Counted from the first letter of the stretch, positions 1 to 9,592 are shown. The stretch: DNA of 64,000 bases from Calothrix sp. FI2-JRJ7 (GCA_019359675.1 JAHHGX010000005.1:1-64000), one strand, 5' to 3'. Notes: a model not told the origin generated them from the letters alone. Numbers and translations are program-made.

Positions 1-82
1 TTAATAATAAATTGAAGCTACTCAAACGCTGCGGATTTGGGTTCAGAAATTTTAATAATTTTGAAATGCGAGCTTTGCTATT

Positions 83-1135
83 TTGGCATTTTCCCAAAAG
101 TTTAGCCCACTAACTACGGAAGAACCACAGGGACAGTACTTTTTCAAGCAAAAAGAAGTTGAAGCACGTATTATTGAATATATCCGCAACTTACCTGACT
201 GTAGTGATGAGCCAGAAGTATTGCAGCTTGATAGTGAAGCTGTTTTAAAATCTATAGAAGCACAACATGGTTTATTTGTCGAACGCGCGCGTGGTATTTA
301 CTCGTTTTCACATCTAACTTTTCATGAGTATTTTACGGCAAGAAAGATTAAAGAAGCAGGTAACGATAAAATGTTACACATGCTAGCTGCCTGCATTACC
401 GATAAACGTTGGCGTGAAGTTTTTTTATTGACAGTAGGGATGTTAGATGATGCAGAAAAGCTTTTGCAATTGATGAAACAACAAATTGATGGCTTACTAG
501 CGGGTGATGAAAAATTGCAGCAGTTTCTTACTTGGGCTGAAGAAAAATCAAAAACGGTTACGGCGCCTTATAAACCTTTTGTTGTGCGTGCTTACTATTT
601 AAACCTCGCCCAAAGTCAATACCTTGTATTCGACCGAAACCTCCCCTTCGACCTCGAGATTGACTTCGCTCTCGACCGAGACCTCGCCCTTATCATCATC
701 GCTGACCGAGACCTCGACCGAGGCTTCGCCTTCAATTCTTCTCAACGCCTCGATTTTACACTCAACTTCGCTCAATACCTAGATTTTGTTTCATACCAAG
801 ACTGCGAAGACGAATTAAAGCGCAAGCTGCTTTCATTAAAAAATGAACTGCCTAACCAAACAGAAGATTTTGATATTTTCAAACAATGGTGGATTTTAAA
901 CGGTGCCAGTTGGATAGAGCGGCTTAGGACTATTATGATTAAGCATCGCAATATTGGTCATGACTGGAAATTTACTGACTCCCAATATAAACTGTTGGAA
1001 AAATATCACCGCGCCAATCTGTTACTCATTGAATGTCTCAATAGTGATTGTTATGTTAGCCGCGATGTTCGTAAATATATTGAGGATACATTGATATTAC
1101 CAATAAAATCTATACCACCCGCGCGTTTTGAGTAA
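83..1135 (+). pseudogene. C-terminal part of a NACHT-type NTPase, N-terminus missing or out of frame
   Basis: The first 100 residues match the region after the NACHT ATPase in cyanobacterial STAND proteins, with the hallmark block FSHLTFHEYFTARKI. There is no Walker motif. The middle (about residues 185-250) is a degenerate charged repeat of DRDL/DLDR units, a known feature of some NACHT tails. The only start in frame is a TTG at 83, and a stop lies in frame at 62-64, so the ATPase half is either in another frame upstream or lost. NACHT proteins are signal-transduction or defence ATPases; this piece alone should have no ATPase activity. A separately translated C-terminal fragment cannot be excluded. 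Confidence 0.65.
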
Positions 1136-1136
1136 T

Positions 1137-1502
1137 TTATCCTAAAGTTAGTAGTTGTAAAGGGAAATCAACTACTAATCTTCGGGTTAATAACCAGGGT
1201 AAACCCAACAAAACTTCTGCTATCTCATCTCCTGCAACAACAGGAATAGTAAGGTTTTGCCCATCTAAATTAACAATTCCAGCATAAACGTTAAATTGCG
1301 CTTCTCCGGTTGCGGTTAGACGTGTTTCATCGTTATCAATAAGCTGCCATCCCAATGAAACTGCGTCTTGAGTATTTACCGCTAACCACCCAGTGAAGCC
1401 AGTATCAAAAAGAGCATCCACTGTTATTGTAGAACTATCCTCTGCTACGAAGTCTATTTCAAAGATTAGCTCGTTGCTGTCGCTAAATTTTCCTTCAATC
1501 AA
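1137..1502 (-). CDS. Clan AA retropepsin-like aspartic protease
   Basis: A 121-residue protein with the DTG catalytic triad in the context ALFDTGFTGWLAV near residue 31, followed by a hydrophobic strand and a short C-terminal FPLQLLTLG. This is the size and layout of the small cyanobacterial clan AA proteases, which would act as dimers. The start is TTG at 1502. It overlaps the end of the upstream gene by 8 nt, so translation is probably coupled. The substrate is unknown. The operon partner (1495-1866) has no recognised domain; small proteases of this type often sit in two-gene units whose role is unclear. Confidence 0.8.
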   Translation of the reverse strand: MIEGKFSDSNELIFEIDFVAEDSSTITVDALFDTGFTGWLAVNTQDAVSLGWQLIDNDETRLTATGEAQFNVYAGIVNLDGQNLTIPVVAGDEIAEVLLGLPWLLTRRLVVDFPLQLLTLG

Positions 1503-1866
1503 TTTTTTTACGATGCTCCGCTGGTATTAATTGAAACGTACAAGTTAATCGACTTGGATGTTTTTGACGTGCTGATTGTTTAGCTGAGTCTTTATCAGCG
1601 TCAAGAAAGTAGTCGCCACTGTCCGGTTCGATAGTAATATACCAATTGGGATGATTGCCAATTAGTTTATCAAGCAGAGTATCATAAATTGCCCGCGCGC
1701 GCGCGATATATCCTGGGTTTGCTTTTTTGGGTGATAATTGTGAGGTATATTGACGAATCCCTACCCAAGAAGTTGTTTGTTGGTGTTGATTTGTAGCGTT
1801 GTTGGGGTAAGTGTCGGGTATAAGGGTATTTGAAACAGGTGAGGGTTCGGAGTTGGTATTATTCAT
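1495..1866 (-). CDS. Conserved cyanobacterial hypothetical protein, operon partner of the protease
   Basis: 123 residues. The first 30 are Ser/Thr/Asn/Pro-rich and likely disordered. The conserved-looking core (about 50-115) has the pattern ARAIYDTLLDKLIGNHPNWY followed by an acidic strand EPDSGDYFLDAD and a basic tail. No signal peptide or membrane segment. I do not recognise a named domain. It is the first gene of a two-gene unit with the aspartic protease (8-nt overlap), so it may be its partner or substrate; that is inference. Confidence 0.65.
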   Translation of the reverse strand: MNNTNSEPSPVSNTLIPDTYPNNATNQHQQTTSWVGIRQYTSQLSPKKANPGYIARARAIYDTLLDKLIGNHPNWYITIEPDSGDYFLDADKDSAKQSARQKHPSRLTCTFQLIPAEHRKKID

Positions 1867-2177
1867 GAAAATTACTACAAAGAGTGGATTAACGTTCCTA
1901 TCACGATTTTACGCTGCTATACGCTTTATGTTTATAGTGTATAAAGCAAAACCGTAAAGATTTAACACCAATAATGTGTGTTTATTTTTATTTCTTGCGT
2001 CGATTTTGAGGTGTGGTTGTTCTGGAAGCGGCGCCTGTGGTAATATCAACCAGAACGAGAACGAAACTCGGCTTTATAAGTAGGTTTAGGTTATAAACAA
2101 ACCTGAAAACAACCCCTACCACTGCAAGAGCGATAGGGGGTAGAGTATTTGCAGGTGCGTCCAGTATGCGGTTAGTA

Positions 2178-2531
2178 TCAAAATAATCGAGTTAAAACCT
2201 TTTTAGCTTCGTCATAAAGTTGCTGGTTATTTTGGCTTGCCGCAAGTCGATAGAAAATCTCCCATTCATGAGGGGTAATTCTCAAATAATCTTTATAATT
2301 ATCTGCTGTTGCTCGTACTTTCTTTGAACTATTAGATTTTGATTTGATTTTGAGGTAGCGTCCTCTATCTCCCGTATGGCGAACCTTTATTTCCCATAAG
2401 CGACCATTGTTATCTTGTACAAATACCTCACCAAAATACTCTTTACCGTCGTGAAATATATCGTTAAATAATTTATCAATACCGTTACCAATTTCCTTTG
2501 CACTTTGAAAACTGGAGCTAACCGGGACGCG
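2178..2531 (-). pseudogene. Remnant of an unknown protein gene lacking a start codon
   Basis: The frame is open from 2531 to a TGA at 2178-2180 and encodes about 115 sensible residues, including YFGEVFVQDNNGRLWEIKVR and YLRITPHEWEIFYRLAASQ. No ATG, GTG or TTG lies in the first third, and a TAG closes the frame at 2532-2534, so the 5' end has been lost. The rest of the 1867-2698 gap holds a hairpin-like CCCCTA/TAGGGG stretch near 2110-2145 and a short GGGT repeat near 2580, nothing else I can identify. Confidence 0.45.
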
Positions 2532-2578
2532 CTATCAACGTTTTATCTTAATTTATTAATGGTTTAATGAGAAAGATG

Positions 2579-2618
2579 TTGGGTTCCGCAAAGCCTCCAC
2601 CCAACCTACGGGTCTTCT
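2579..2618. repeat. Palindromic repeat with TTGGGT/ACCCAA arms
   Basis: TTGGGTTCCGCAAAGCCTCC is followed by ACCCAACCTACGG, giving an inverted repeat around an AAAGCC loop. The same sequence family appears in reverse orientation at 15658-15695, where it has run into the 3' end of the hicA remnant. Widespread cyanobacterial interspersed repeats have this form. Confidence 0.55.
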
Positions 2619-2698
2619 ACTAAAAAATTTATGTACTACTAGGATAATAGATAGGCGCCTGACAATTCTGATACACCGGGACTCTCATTAGAAAAAAC

Positions 2699-3118
2699 AT
2701 GATTATAACTGCCGAGGAACTGTTGCAGCGATATAAGAAGGGAGAGAGAAGATTTAAACGGGTTGAATTGAGAGGTGCTGATTTTAGTGGCGCCAACATG
2801 AGTGGGGTAATTTTACATCAAGCTTATTTGGAAGGAGCTATTTTCAGGGATTCTGACTTAAGTGGTGCTGATTTAGCTGAAGCTTGCTTGAATAACGCCG
2901 ACTTGTGTAGAGCTAATTTGAGCAACATCGATTTGCTTGAGGCCTCCCTGTGTAACGCCGATTTGCGTAGAACGTTCTTTAGCGGTGCTGGCTTGATTCT
3001 TACTGATTTGAGCGGTGCAAACCTAAGTGGTGCAAATTTAATGGGAGCCGAGATAAATGCTTGCTGGTTAAATAATGCGAATCTGAGTTATGCGTTCCCT
3101 GAGCAATGCTGTTATTGA
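2699..3118 (+). CDS. Pentapeptide-repeat protein, truncated by a frameshift
   Basis: After a short N-terminal segment (ITAEELLQRYKKGERRFKRV), residues 25-130 are tandem A(D/N)LSG-type pentapeptides, which fold as a right-handed quadrilateral beta-helix. No signal peptide or other domain, so a cytoplasmic protein of unknown target. The reading frame ends abnormally: the next frame carries on with the same repeats from about 3103 (ISHLNGADLSG and following). The annotated product is therefore probably a shortened form of a longer ancestral protein. Confidence 0.75.
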   Translation: MIITAEELLQRYKKGERRFKRVELRGADFSGANMSGVILHQAYLEGAIFRDSDLSGADLAEACLNNADLCRANLSNIDLLEASLCNADLRRTFFSGAGLILTDLSGANLSGANLMGAEINACWLNNANLSYAFPEQCCY

Positions 3119-3593
3119 TATTTCCCACCTGAACGGCGCCGACCTAAGCGGTGTCATTTTAAGTAATACCATTATTAAGAACACTAACATTAGTAAAGCT
3201 ATTTTGAGTGGCGCCAATCTTGAAAGTGCCACTTTAATTAATTGTTGCTAAAATACTAGGAACGTGCCTCTAGATGGAAATGTGCATTACTGCCAAGTTG
3301 ACTACCAACAGCACCAATTAGGGTATGCCAATATAACTGATTGGAGTCCAATTTTACCAAGTGAGAACCCTGGTGAGGTTATAAGCGTACTTATACGGTA
3401 CGGTCTATTAGTGTTCGATAAAGTACTGTTTATCGATGACGAAAATGGCATCAGTCTTTATGGGACGGCGCCGTATATTGGAATATACTCTCTTTACAGT
3501 GGCTGGTTTTATTCGTGCGACGAGCGTAGATGCTGTTCTGTTGTGATTGGGGGGATTAAATGCGTGACGCAAAGAGCGTTACATCATCAATAA
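3103..3593 (+). pseudogene. Frameshifted 3' remainder of the pentapeptide-repeat gene
   Basis: In the frame next to that of the preceding gene, 3103-3251 encodes further pentapeptides (LNGADLSGVILSN, ISKAILSGANLES) up to a TAA at 3249-3251. The same frame then reopens and runs from a GTG at 3264 to 3593 (PLDGNVHYCQVDYQQHQLGY and on). The TLPDG/MPDG-like start of that part resembles the tails that often close cyanobacterial pentapeptide proteins. One frameshift and one nonsense mutation would explain all three pieces. Confidence 0.55.
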
Positions 3594-3686
3594 TAATGGA
3601 ACGGGCAAGGATGCCCATTCCACAAGAGAAGAGATGACTTGAGTTTTGTTTAAGTTTTAGAGAATTTAAAGTAAAATAGGGTTTAA

Positions 3687-6446
3687 TTATCTATTTACGG
3701 CGCCTCGTACTAGAATGACTGTGCTTTCAACACCGGATGCTATTGCTTCGGGTATGTTTCCATTCATTGCTTGTTGTAGTAATCCTTCGCGTGAGGCGCC
3801 TATAATTACTACGTCGTAGTGTTCTTTGTTTGCTAATTTAATGACTCCTTCGCTAACTGAGTCTGATTTTATGGGTTCTGCAATGACGGTACTCTGAAGT
3901 TTTCGGTTACGTATAAGTTGACGTATTGCTTCTTCTAATACTTTCATGTCTGGTTTGTCTTCGCTTGTATTAAAAACTCTGGTTAGACGAATTTTTGAGT
4001 TTTCACCTAATGTGACTAATGCTGGTAATAATTTTATTGCTAACCATGCGTTTGGACCTCCTGCCATTGGTACTAACCAATTGTTGAATTTAAGTTCGGG
4101 TGTATGAGGTGTTGGTAATATTAGGGTATTTGAGGAGAATTCTGGGGGTTTACCTGTTTTTACATATTCTCGTATGGAAGCTGAGATAAGTTTGGATTTT
4201 AAAGTTTTTGGTTTGTATTCTTTGCTTACCCCAAGTTTTACAAGCACTACTTCACAACTCGCTTGTCTAATTACTGCGTCTACTACGTTACCGAATATAC
4301 GTCCGGGTGTGGAGGTGTTACCTTTCCATCCCATTAAAACAATGTCTATATGACGTTCGTTTACTGTTTCTAAGATAGATTGAGAAATATCGTGCGCTAC
4401 GCGAATTTGCGTATGGATGGGAATTTTTGATTTTTTGCCTAGTGCTTCGACTTGACGTAACAAACGTCTACTTTTTGTTGTGCGTACTTCGCTTTCTGAA
4501 GGTGAGCTATAACGAGGAACGATTACGGTTTGTACACACTCTATTTCGTAGTGTCGGTCGCGTGCAATAGCTATTGCCATTTTAATTAATGTTACAGCAG
4601 TTTCTGGATTTGCGATTGGAAGTAATAATCTTCCTCTTCCTACACTTGGGGAACGTGTTTGATATACAACGTAAGATGGTTCGGGTGTAGGGTCTGTTTG
4701 GGGGTTTTTACAGTTGAGATGGTTTGCTTCTGCACGAATTATATCCGCGCGTGTGATTATTCCAATTAGTCGGCGCCCTTCTACTACTGGTAATCTACTA
4801 ATTTGATAGCGGTCGAGTAAATATAGTACATTACTTAAAGTATGCTTGGGTGTCACCGATACTGGTTGCGGTGTCATTATTTCTCGTAATGTTTGCTCGT
4901 GCGATAAACTCAATTCGTGTACTTTTAGTAAATCTGATTGCGTTACTATTCCTACTAACTTTGATTCTTCGACTACTGGAAATCCTCGATGGTGTGATCG
5001 GGAAAAAGCTTGAATCCCTTCTTCTATCGTTATATCCGCATCTAACGATTCAACCCGACTTTGCATTACTTCTCTTGCTGTTAATCTTGTTAATAATCCT
5101 TCAGGCGCCTTTGCTTGTTCTATATCTATACCGTTTAATTTTAAAAGCTTGTCGTATAGTGACCCAGGTACTAACTTCTCGGCAACAAGATATGATGTGA
5201 CTGCACAAATCATTAACGGTAGCACCAAGGTAAAATTGGTCGTCATTTCAAACACGATGACGATGGCTGTTATAGGAACTTTGGAGACACCGCTAAAAAA
5301 TGCCCCCATCCCTGCCAAAGCAAACGTGGTAATTGAACTCTCTCCTAGTAAATAATATTGACATGCCCCAACTAAATGCCCCAAACATGAGCCTAATATT
5401 AAACTTGGTGCAAATAACCCACCTGGGGCGCCGGAACCAAATGCGACTAAAGTTAAAAGAAACTGCGCTGCAAATACTAGCAAGGCTAATGGTGCATCGG
5501 GTATATTTGGTTTATTTGGTTCATTTGCTCTAATTATAAATTCGCGTAAACCTGTGTTATCACGAAATGACTCTGGCAGTATTGCTATGACAATTCCAGA
5601 AAATAATCCTGCCAACGCTACACGTAAAGGTAAACTAATATGCAATCTACGGTATAGTTTAATACTATGCACTAAGCCTCGATTAAAAAATGCCGCGAAA
5701 ACACCTGCGAGAATACCTAAGAGTAGGTAAAAAGGTATATCTATAAGGGCAAAAGTACTGAAGTTTTGATTTGTGCTGTAAGTAGCTTGGAGGTCGAGTT
5801 GTAAAGTACCACCACCTAATAATCTTGAAACAACTCCGCCGATAAATGAAGCGATGATAGCGGTTCCGAGTGTGATGCCGGATAAATCTTGAAGTAGTTC
5901 TTCTACTATAAATAAAACTCCCGCAATTGGGGCGTTGAATGCTGCTGCTAGTCCTGCACCTGCACCTGCTGCTATCATTTGGCGCCGATGGTCGGGTGAA
6001 GTTGGAACTAAGCGACTTAATGCTGCCGCAAGTCCGGCGCCAACTTGTACTGTTGGACCTTGGCGCCCTAGTGTTAAGCCAGAACCGATGGCGAGCAGGG
6101 CGCTAACTAACTTTACACATGCTACTCGTAATGATAGTTTAATTGGTACATTTGCGAGTGATGCTTTAACTTGGGGAATTCCACTACCTGATGCTTCTGG
6201 CGCCAACCGCTCGACAAGGAAACCTGCCATAAATCCAAAAAGGGCGCCGACTACTGGAAGTGCTATCCAAGGTGGTAACAAGTGCGATGTGTGAACTCGC
6301 CATGTACCTAAAGCACCCGAACCTAATTTCAACAGTACCGCAGATAGCGCAGCAACTAATCCAATCAGCGAAGCTTCGGCTATCGCTAAACCTCTTCTTG
6401 GTTGCAATAAGTTGCGAAACCGTTGAGGAAGAACCGGAGAAGCCAT
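3687..6446 (-). CDS. ClC-family chloride channel/transporter with CBS pair and two UspA domains
   Basis: Residues 1-430 are the ClC membrane domain with GSGIP (87-91), GRQGP (127-131) and GSGAPGGLFAPS signatures. A CBS pair follows (about 455-575, EVMQSRVESLDAD and REIMTPQPVS), then two universal-stress-protein-like domains (about 605-740 and 790-915). This fusion is typical of cyanobacterial ClC proteins, placed in the inner membrane for anion transport with nucleotide-responsive control. Residue 129 is Gln where H+/Cl- exchangers have the gating Glu (GREGP/GKEGP), which would favour channel-like or uncoupled transport; I recall GRQGP in other cyanobacterial members but cannot check. Start ATG at 6446. 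Confidence 0.9.
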   Translation of the reverse strand: MASPVLPQRFRNLLQPRRGLAIAEASLIGLVAALSAVLLKLGSGALGTWRVHTSHLLPPWIALPVVGALFGFMAGFLVERLAPEASGSGIPQVKASLANVPIKLSLRVACVKLVSALLAIGSGLTLGRQGPTVQVGAGLAAALSRLVPTSPDHRRQMIAAGAGAGLAAAFNAPIAGVLFIVEELLQDLSGITLGTAIIASFIGGVVSRLLGGGTLQLDLQATYSTNQNFSTFALIDIPFYLLLGILAGVFAAFFNRGLVHSIKLYRRLHISLPLRVALAGLFSGIVIAILPESFRDNTGLREFIIRANEPNKPNIPDAPLALLVFAAQFLLTLVAFGSGAPGGLFAPSLILGSCLGHLVGACQYYLLGESSITTFALAGMGAFFSGVSKVPITAIVIVFEMTTNFTLVLPLMICAVTSYLVAEKLVPGSLYDKLLKLNGIDIEQAKAPEGLLTRLTAREVMQSRVESLDADITIEEGIQAFSRSHHRGFPVVEESKLVGIVTQSDLLKVHELSLSHEQTLREIMTPQPVSVTPKHTLSNVLYLLDRYQISRLPVVEGRRLIGIITRADIIRAEANHLNCKNPQTDPTPEPSYVVYQTRSPSVGRGRLLLPIANPETAVTLIKMAIAIARDRHYEIECVQTVIVPRYSSPSESEVRTTKSRRLLRQVEALGKKSKIPIHTQIRVAHDISQSILETVNERHIDIVLMGWKGNTSTPGRIFGNVVDAVIRQASCEVVLVKLGVSKEYKPKTLKSKLISASIREYVKTGKPPEFSSNTLILPTPHTPELKFNNWLVPMAGGPNAWLAIKLLPALVTLGENSKIRLTRVFNTSEDKPDMKVLEEAIRQLIRNRKLQSTVIAEPIKSDSVSEGVIKLANKEHYDVVIIGASREGLLQQAMNGNIPEAIASGVESTVILVRGAVNR

Positions 6447-6509
6447 AAAGTTTGTTGGTTAAAAGGGGAAAACCCTAAGATTAAGTAATGTGTAAATGAT
6501 AGCCGACAG

Positions 6510-6576
6510 TAGGGTGCGTGACGCCATTAACGATTTCAAAACGAAGCAAAGTGACCAGTAGCGTCACGCACCCTAC
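6510..6576. repeat. TAGGGTGCGTGACG inverted repeat
   Basis: Arms AGGGTGCGTGACGC and GCGTCACGCACCCT enclose about 35 nt. It lies between the divergent-looking start of the ClC gene and the stop of pmbA. The TAG of pmbA (6573-6575) is the first triplet of the repeat read on the minus strand. Relatives occur at 8950-9240 (three times), 16391, 52181 and 56787. Confidence 0.8.
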
Positions 6577-7895
6577 GAGTCGTTGTTAACTTTTGTTGTA
6601 ACTGATAATCCTTCGACAATCAAAGAGGGGGTATAACATGAACTATTCCAATCAATATCATTACCTAAAGCTACGAGATGTTTCAGCGCTGTGTAAACAT
6701 TACCTGCTACCATCGTATCTTTGATTCGACCCGTAACTTCACCATTTTTGACGTAGTATCCTAAATCAACGTTGACAGAAAAATCACCAGATATTCCACT
6801 GGCGCCTCCGAGCATTTGGTCTACAATTAAGCCAGAGTCTAACTGAGTTATCAATTTTTGTAACGGTACAGTTCCTGGCTGAATTAAAAAGTTAAATAAA
6901 CCAGGAGTTGGATAACTGCTCAAAGTTGGACGAAACCCATTACCTGTACTGTTTATACCTAAATTGCGTCCAGTGGCACGGTCACTATAAAAATTCTGTA
7001 AAATACCATTTTCAATAAATACTCTTTTCTGTGTTGGTGTACCCTCATCATCGAATGGACAACTATAAGGGCCAGCTACAGGGTCTTGATATATAGTTAA
7101 CTGAGTATCCATTACAGGTTGACCAATTCGCGAAGCCCACGGTGAAGCTTTTTCTAATACACGCTTACCGTTGAGTGCAGCTTGTACGGTACCCCATAAC
7201 ATATCCGCTGCTTTCGATGTAAACAAAATTGGTACTCGTCCACTTGGTAACGTCACATTTTCTTTTGCCCAGTCTAATCTTTGAATAATTTGCTGTGCTA
7301 TTTTTTCTGGGTGTAAACTATCGCGATTTGTTTCACCATCAGAAACACTCAAAAAATCTTCGCCTCGTACCCACTCACCCGACAAGTAACACGAAAGTGT
7401 AGTATCGGTATAACAACAATCTAATCCTTCAGTGTTTACAATACGTGTCGTTTCTGAATCGCATTCCCAATCACCATTACACAAAACCTCTGGATAAGCA
7501 TCACGGATAATCGCAATAGCTTCTTTTCCCCAATCAACTAGTACAGATAAGGGTACAGATGAACCGACATCTCCGAAAACTGGTTCGTTAACTTGTGCTA
7601 ACTCTATAAGTTCGGATGAATTAAGTAGTGATGAAGCAAGCGCGCGTTCTACCATTGCTTTGGGGTCAACCGAACCGTATGCGACAGTTAGTCCTGGACA
7701 ACCATTGCGCCACAACCGTAATACAGTGCCTTCTGCTTGACTTGTTTCGATTTGTTTGAGTCGATTTGCCTCAAAAAATACTGGTTGAGATAAAGACCGT
7801 GATTGATACACCTCAGCTTTATTTGCTCCTGACTTGATGGCAAGTTCTAAAAGTTCTTCAGGAAGAGGTAAAGGTGGAAATTGATAAGGCACCAT
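6573..7895 (-). CDS. pmbA: TldE/PmbA-family metallopeptidase subunit
   Basis: A 440-residue protein with the family layout: an N-terminal domain (AEVYQSRSLSQPVFFEANRL) and a C-terminal domain with GTPTQKRVFIENGIL, the SYPTPGLFNF region and LGGASGISGDFSVNVDLGYY. It lacks an HExxxH zinc motif, as expected for the TldE/PmbA partner of the heterodimeric TldD/TldE protease that degrades unfolded peptides and acts in microcin and gyrase-poison processing in enterobacteria. No tldD lies next to it here. The stop codon is provided by an interspersed repeat. Cytoplasmic. Confidence 0.88.
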   Translation of the reverse strand: MVPYQFPPLPLPEELLELAIKSGANKAEVYQSRSLSQPVFFEANRLKQIETSQAEGTVLRLWRNGCPGLTVAYGSVDPKAMVERALASSLLNSSELIELAQVNEPVFGDVGSSVPLSVLVDWGKEAIAIIRDAYPEVLCNGDWECDSETTRIVNTEGLDCCYTDTTLSCYLSGEWVRGEDFLSVSDGETNRDSLHPEKIAQQIIQRLDWAKENVTLPSGRVPILFTSKAADMLWGTVQAALNGKRVLEKASPWASRIGQPVMDTQLTIYQDPVAGPYSCPFDDEGTPTQKRVFIENGILQNFYSDRATGRNLGINSTGNGFRPTLSSYPTPGLFNFLIQPGTVPLQKLITQLDSGLIVDQMLGGASGISGDFSVNVDLGYYVKNGEVTGRIKDTMVAGNVYTALKHLVALGNDIDWNSSCYTPSLIVEGLSVTTKVNNDS

Positions 7896-7904
7896 AATTG
7901 ATTT

Positions 7905-7984
7905 TGAGTTATGAGTTATGAGTTATGAGTTATGAGTTATGAGTGCAGAATAATACTCCTAACTCTTAACTCTTAACTCCTAAC
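7905..7984. repeat. Heptanucleotide tandem repeats (STRR-like), two opposed blocks
   Basis: Five units of GAGTTAT at 7905-7944 are followed, after about 12 nt, by degenerate ACTCTTA/ACTCCTA units at 7956-7984. The two blocks are roughly complementary and could pair. Short tandemly repeated repetitive sequences of 7 nt are characteristic of heterocystous cyanobacteria. It lies between pmbA and the Tab2-like gene. Confidence 0.85.
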
Positions 7985-8002
7985 TTGACCTCCTAAATCA
8001 CT

Positions 8003-8866
8003 TTACGGTAGAACGACATCTTGCAAAAGCCAAAATCCTGTAAAAGATTCTGATTCGGGGCTTGACTGGATGCCAATAAAATGCACTCCCGAAGCTTTTT
8101 GTTTGGCTGCTTCAAATGAAGAAGCTTCGCTTTGCATTTGTGGTGTACGAGTGCTTGCTAATACCCAACTTTCGGTGGCGCCTGTTTCTAGTACTAATCT
8201 TCCGTTCAAACTAGGGTCAAATCTTAAAGAAGCTAATTCTAAACCTGACATCCAAGCTGCTAATGGTAATGCTCGTCCTGAAAATAATAAAATACCTGGA
8301 ATTTTGGTTGAATCTTCAATACCAATCATAGATAAAGGAAATGCTTCTCCAAAACCAATATCCCATTCGGACATTTCAGCCAAATCACTCGCATTTAATG
8401 TTACAAATCCCCACTTTTCACTTTCTAATGCGTCGGGTAAACGCTGTGGTATAGGAGCATCTAGACGTACCGATGGATTAGTACCTCCTTGGTATCCAGG
8501 TTCATTTGGATACACTTCTTCCATTCGTTGTTGGAGCCATTTATATAATACTAAGATACGCCGACTTGGTTGTACGGCAATTCCCGCATCAGTACAGGCT
8601 TTGGTTATCATATTATTCATTTGGCGCCGGAAGAAGCGAATGCGAACGGGTGGACTTGGCGCTTTTTCGACCGCTTCATTAATTGCTGCCCGTAACCACC
8701 CTGAGTTTACTTCAGTGCTAGGGCAATATTTCGCGAAACGAAACAAAGATTCGGGATTGGCGCTAACCGTTGTAGGACTCTCACAAATCAACACTTCCCA
8801 TATTTTTTTCTGATTCTCATCCAAAATTGGCCGTGAGTAGAAATCTAGTTCCCAAATACTGCCCAT
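8003..8866 (-). CDS. Tab2/Atab2-family RNA-binding protein
   Basis: 287 residues beginning MGSIWELDFYSRPILDENQK and ending with the GFWLLQ motif, both hallmarks of the Tab2/Atab2 family (DUF1092). In algae and plants the family is needed for translation of photosystem I (psaB) and photosystem II messages; cyanobacterial members have a full-length, signal-less form like this one, so it should be cytoplasmic. Ends intact, length usual. Transcribed with or just before pmbA on the same strand, separated by the heptamer repeats. Confidence 0.88.
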   Translation of the reverse strand: MGSIWELDFYSRPILDENQKKIWEVLICESPTTVSANPESLFRFAKYCPSTEVNSGWLRAAINEAVEKAPSPPVRIRFFRRQMNNMITKACTDAGIAVQPSRRILVLYKWLQQRMEEVYPNEPGYQGGTNPSVRLDAPIPQRLPDALESEKWGFVTLNASDLAEMSEWDIGFGEAFPLSMIGIEDSTKIPGILLFSGRALPLAAWMSGLELASLRFDPSLNGRLVLETGATESWVLASTRTPQMQSEASSFEAAKQKASGVHFIGIQSSPESESFTGFWLLQDVVLP

Positions 8867-8937
8867 GCTAATCCCATCATTCCTAAGCTACATTTCTTAT
8901 ATCTCTTATGATAAAGGCGAACGGTAGTACGACAGCG

Positions 8938-9592
8938 TTTTTAATGTCATTCCCAGGATGGTGCGTAACAGCAGATTAATTTTTCTTTTGTGTTGAGGTT
9001 TGTTATAGCTGTTACGCACCCTACGTTTTATAACTTTCGAGCGCATGTTTTATTTCTTCAGAGTCTACACGTACAGCCCCAGGCGCCGTTTCAGCTATGG
9101 GCGCCTAAGTGTTTAAAATGATTTAATTTCGGGAATCATAAGCACAAAGTATAAGTTTTTAATGTCATTCCCAGGATGGTGCGTAACAGCAGATTAATTT
9201 TTCTTTTGTGTTGAGGTTTGTTATAGCTGTTACGCACCCTACGTTCTATAACTTTCGAGCGCATGTTCTATTTCTTCAGAGTCTACACGTACAGCCCCAG
9301 GCGCCGTTTCAGCTATGGGCGCCTAAGTGTTTAAAATGATTTAATTTCGGGAATCATAAGCACAAAGTATAAGTTTTTAATGTCATTCCCAGGATGGTGC
9401 GTAACAGCAGATTAATTTTTCTTTTGTGTTGAGGTTTGTTATAGCTGTTACGCACCCTACGTTCTATAACTTTCGAGCGCATGTTCTATTTCTTCAGAGT
9501 CTGCACGTACAGCCCCAGGCACCGTTTCAGCTATGGGCGCCTAAGTGTTTAAAATGATTTAATTTTGGGAATCATAAGCACAAAGTATAAGT
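8938..9592. repeat. Three tandem 218-bp repeats carrying a gene-end fragment
   Basis: The string AATGTCATTCCCAGGATGGT recurs at 8943, 9161 and 9379, an exact 218-bp period; the third copy ends at about 9592. Each unit has (a) a GGTGCGTAACAG/CTGTTACGCACC inverted repeat and (b) on the minus strand a 27-codon open segment ending VDSEEIEHALESYRT and a TAG that belongs to the inverted repeat. Copies differ by a few bases, some changing residues (K/E, K/R, A/V, V/A). It fills most of the 8867-9777 gap; 9593-9777 shows nothing else I can name. Confidence 0.9.

Noticed and set aside
4850-6448. Plus-strand open frames inside the ClC gene
   Set aside because: Antisense to a full-length conserved protein; hydrophobic composition is only the mirror of membrane-helix codons.
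8070-8813. 247-codon plus-strand frame opposite the Tab2-like gene
   Set aside because: Antisense to a conserved full-length Tab2 protein.
8938-9592. CRISPR or integron array in the 218-bp repeats
   Set aside because: Units are nearly identical throughout, without variable spacers or attC features.
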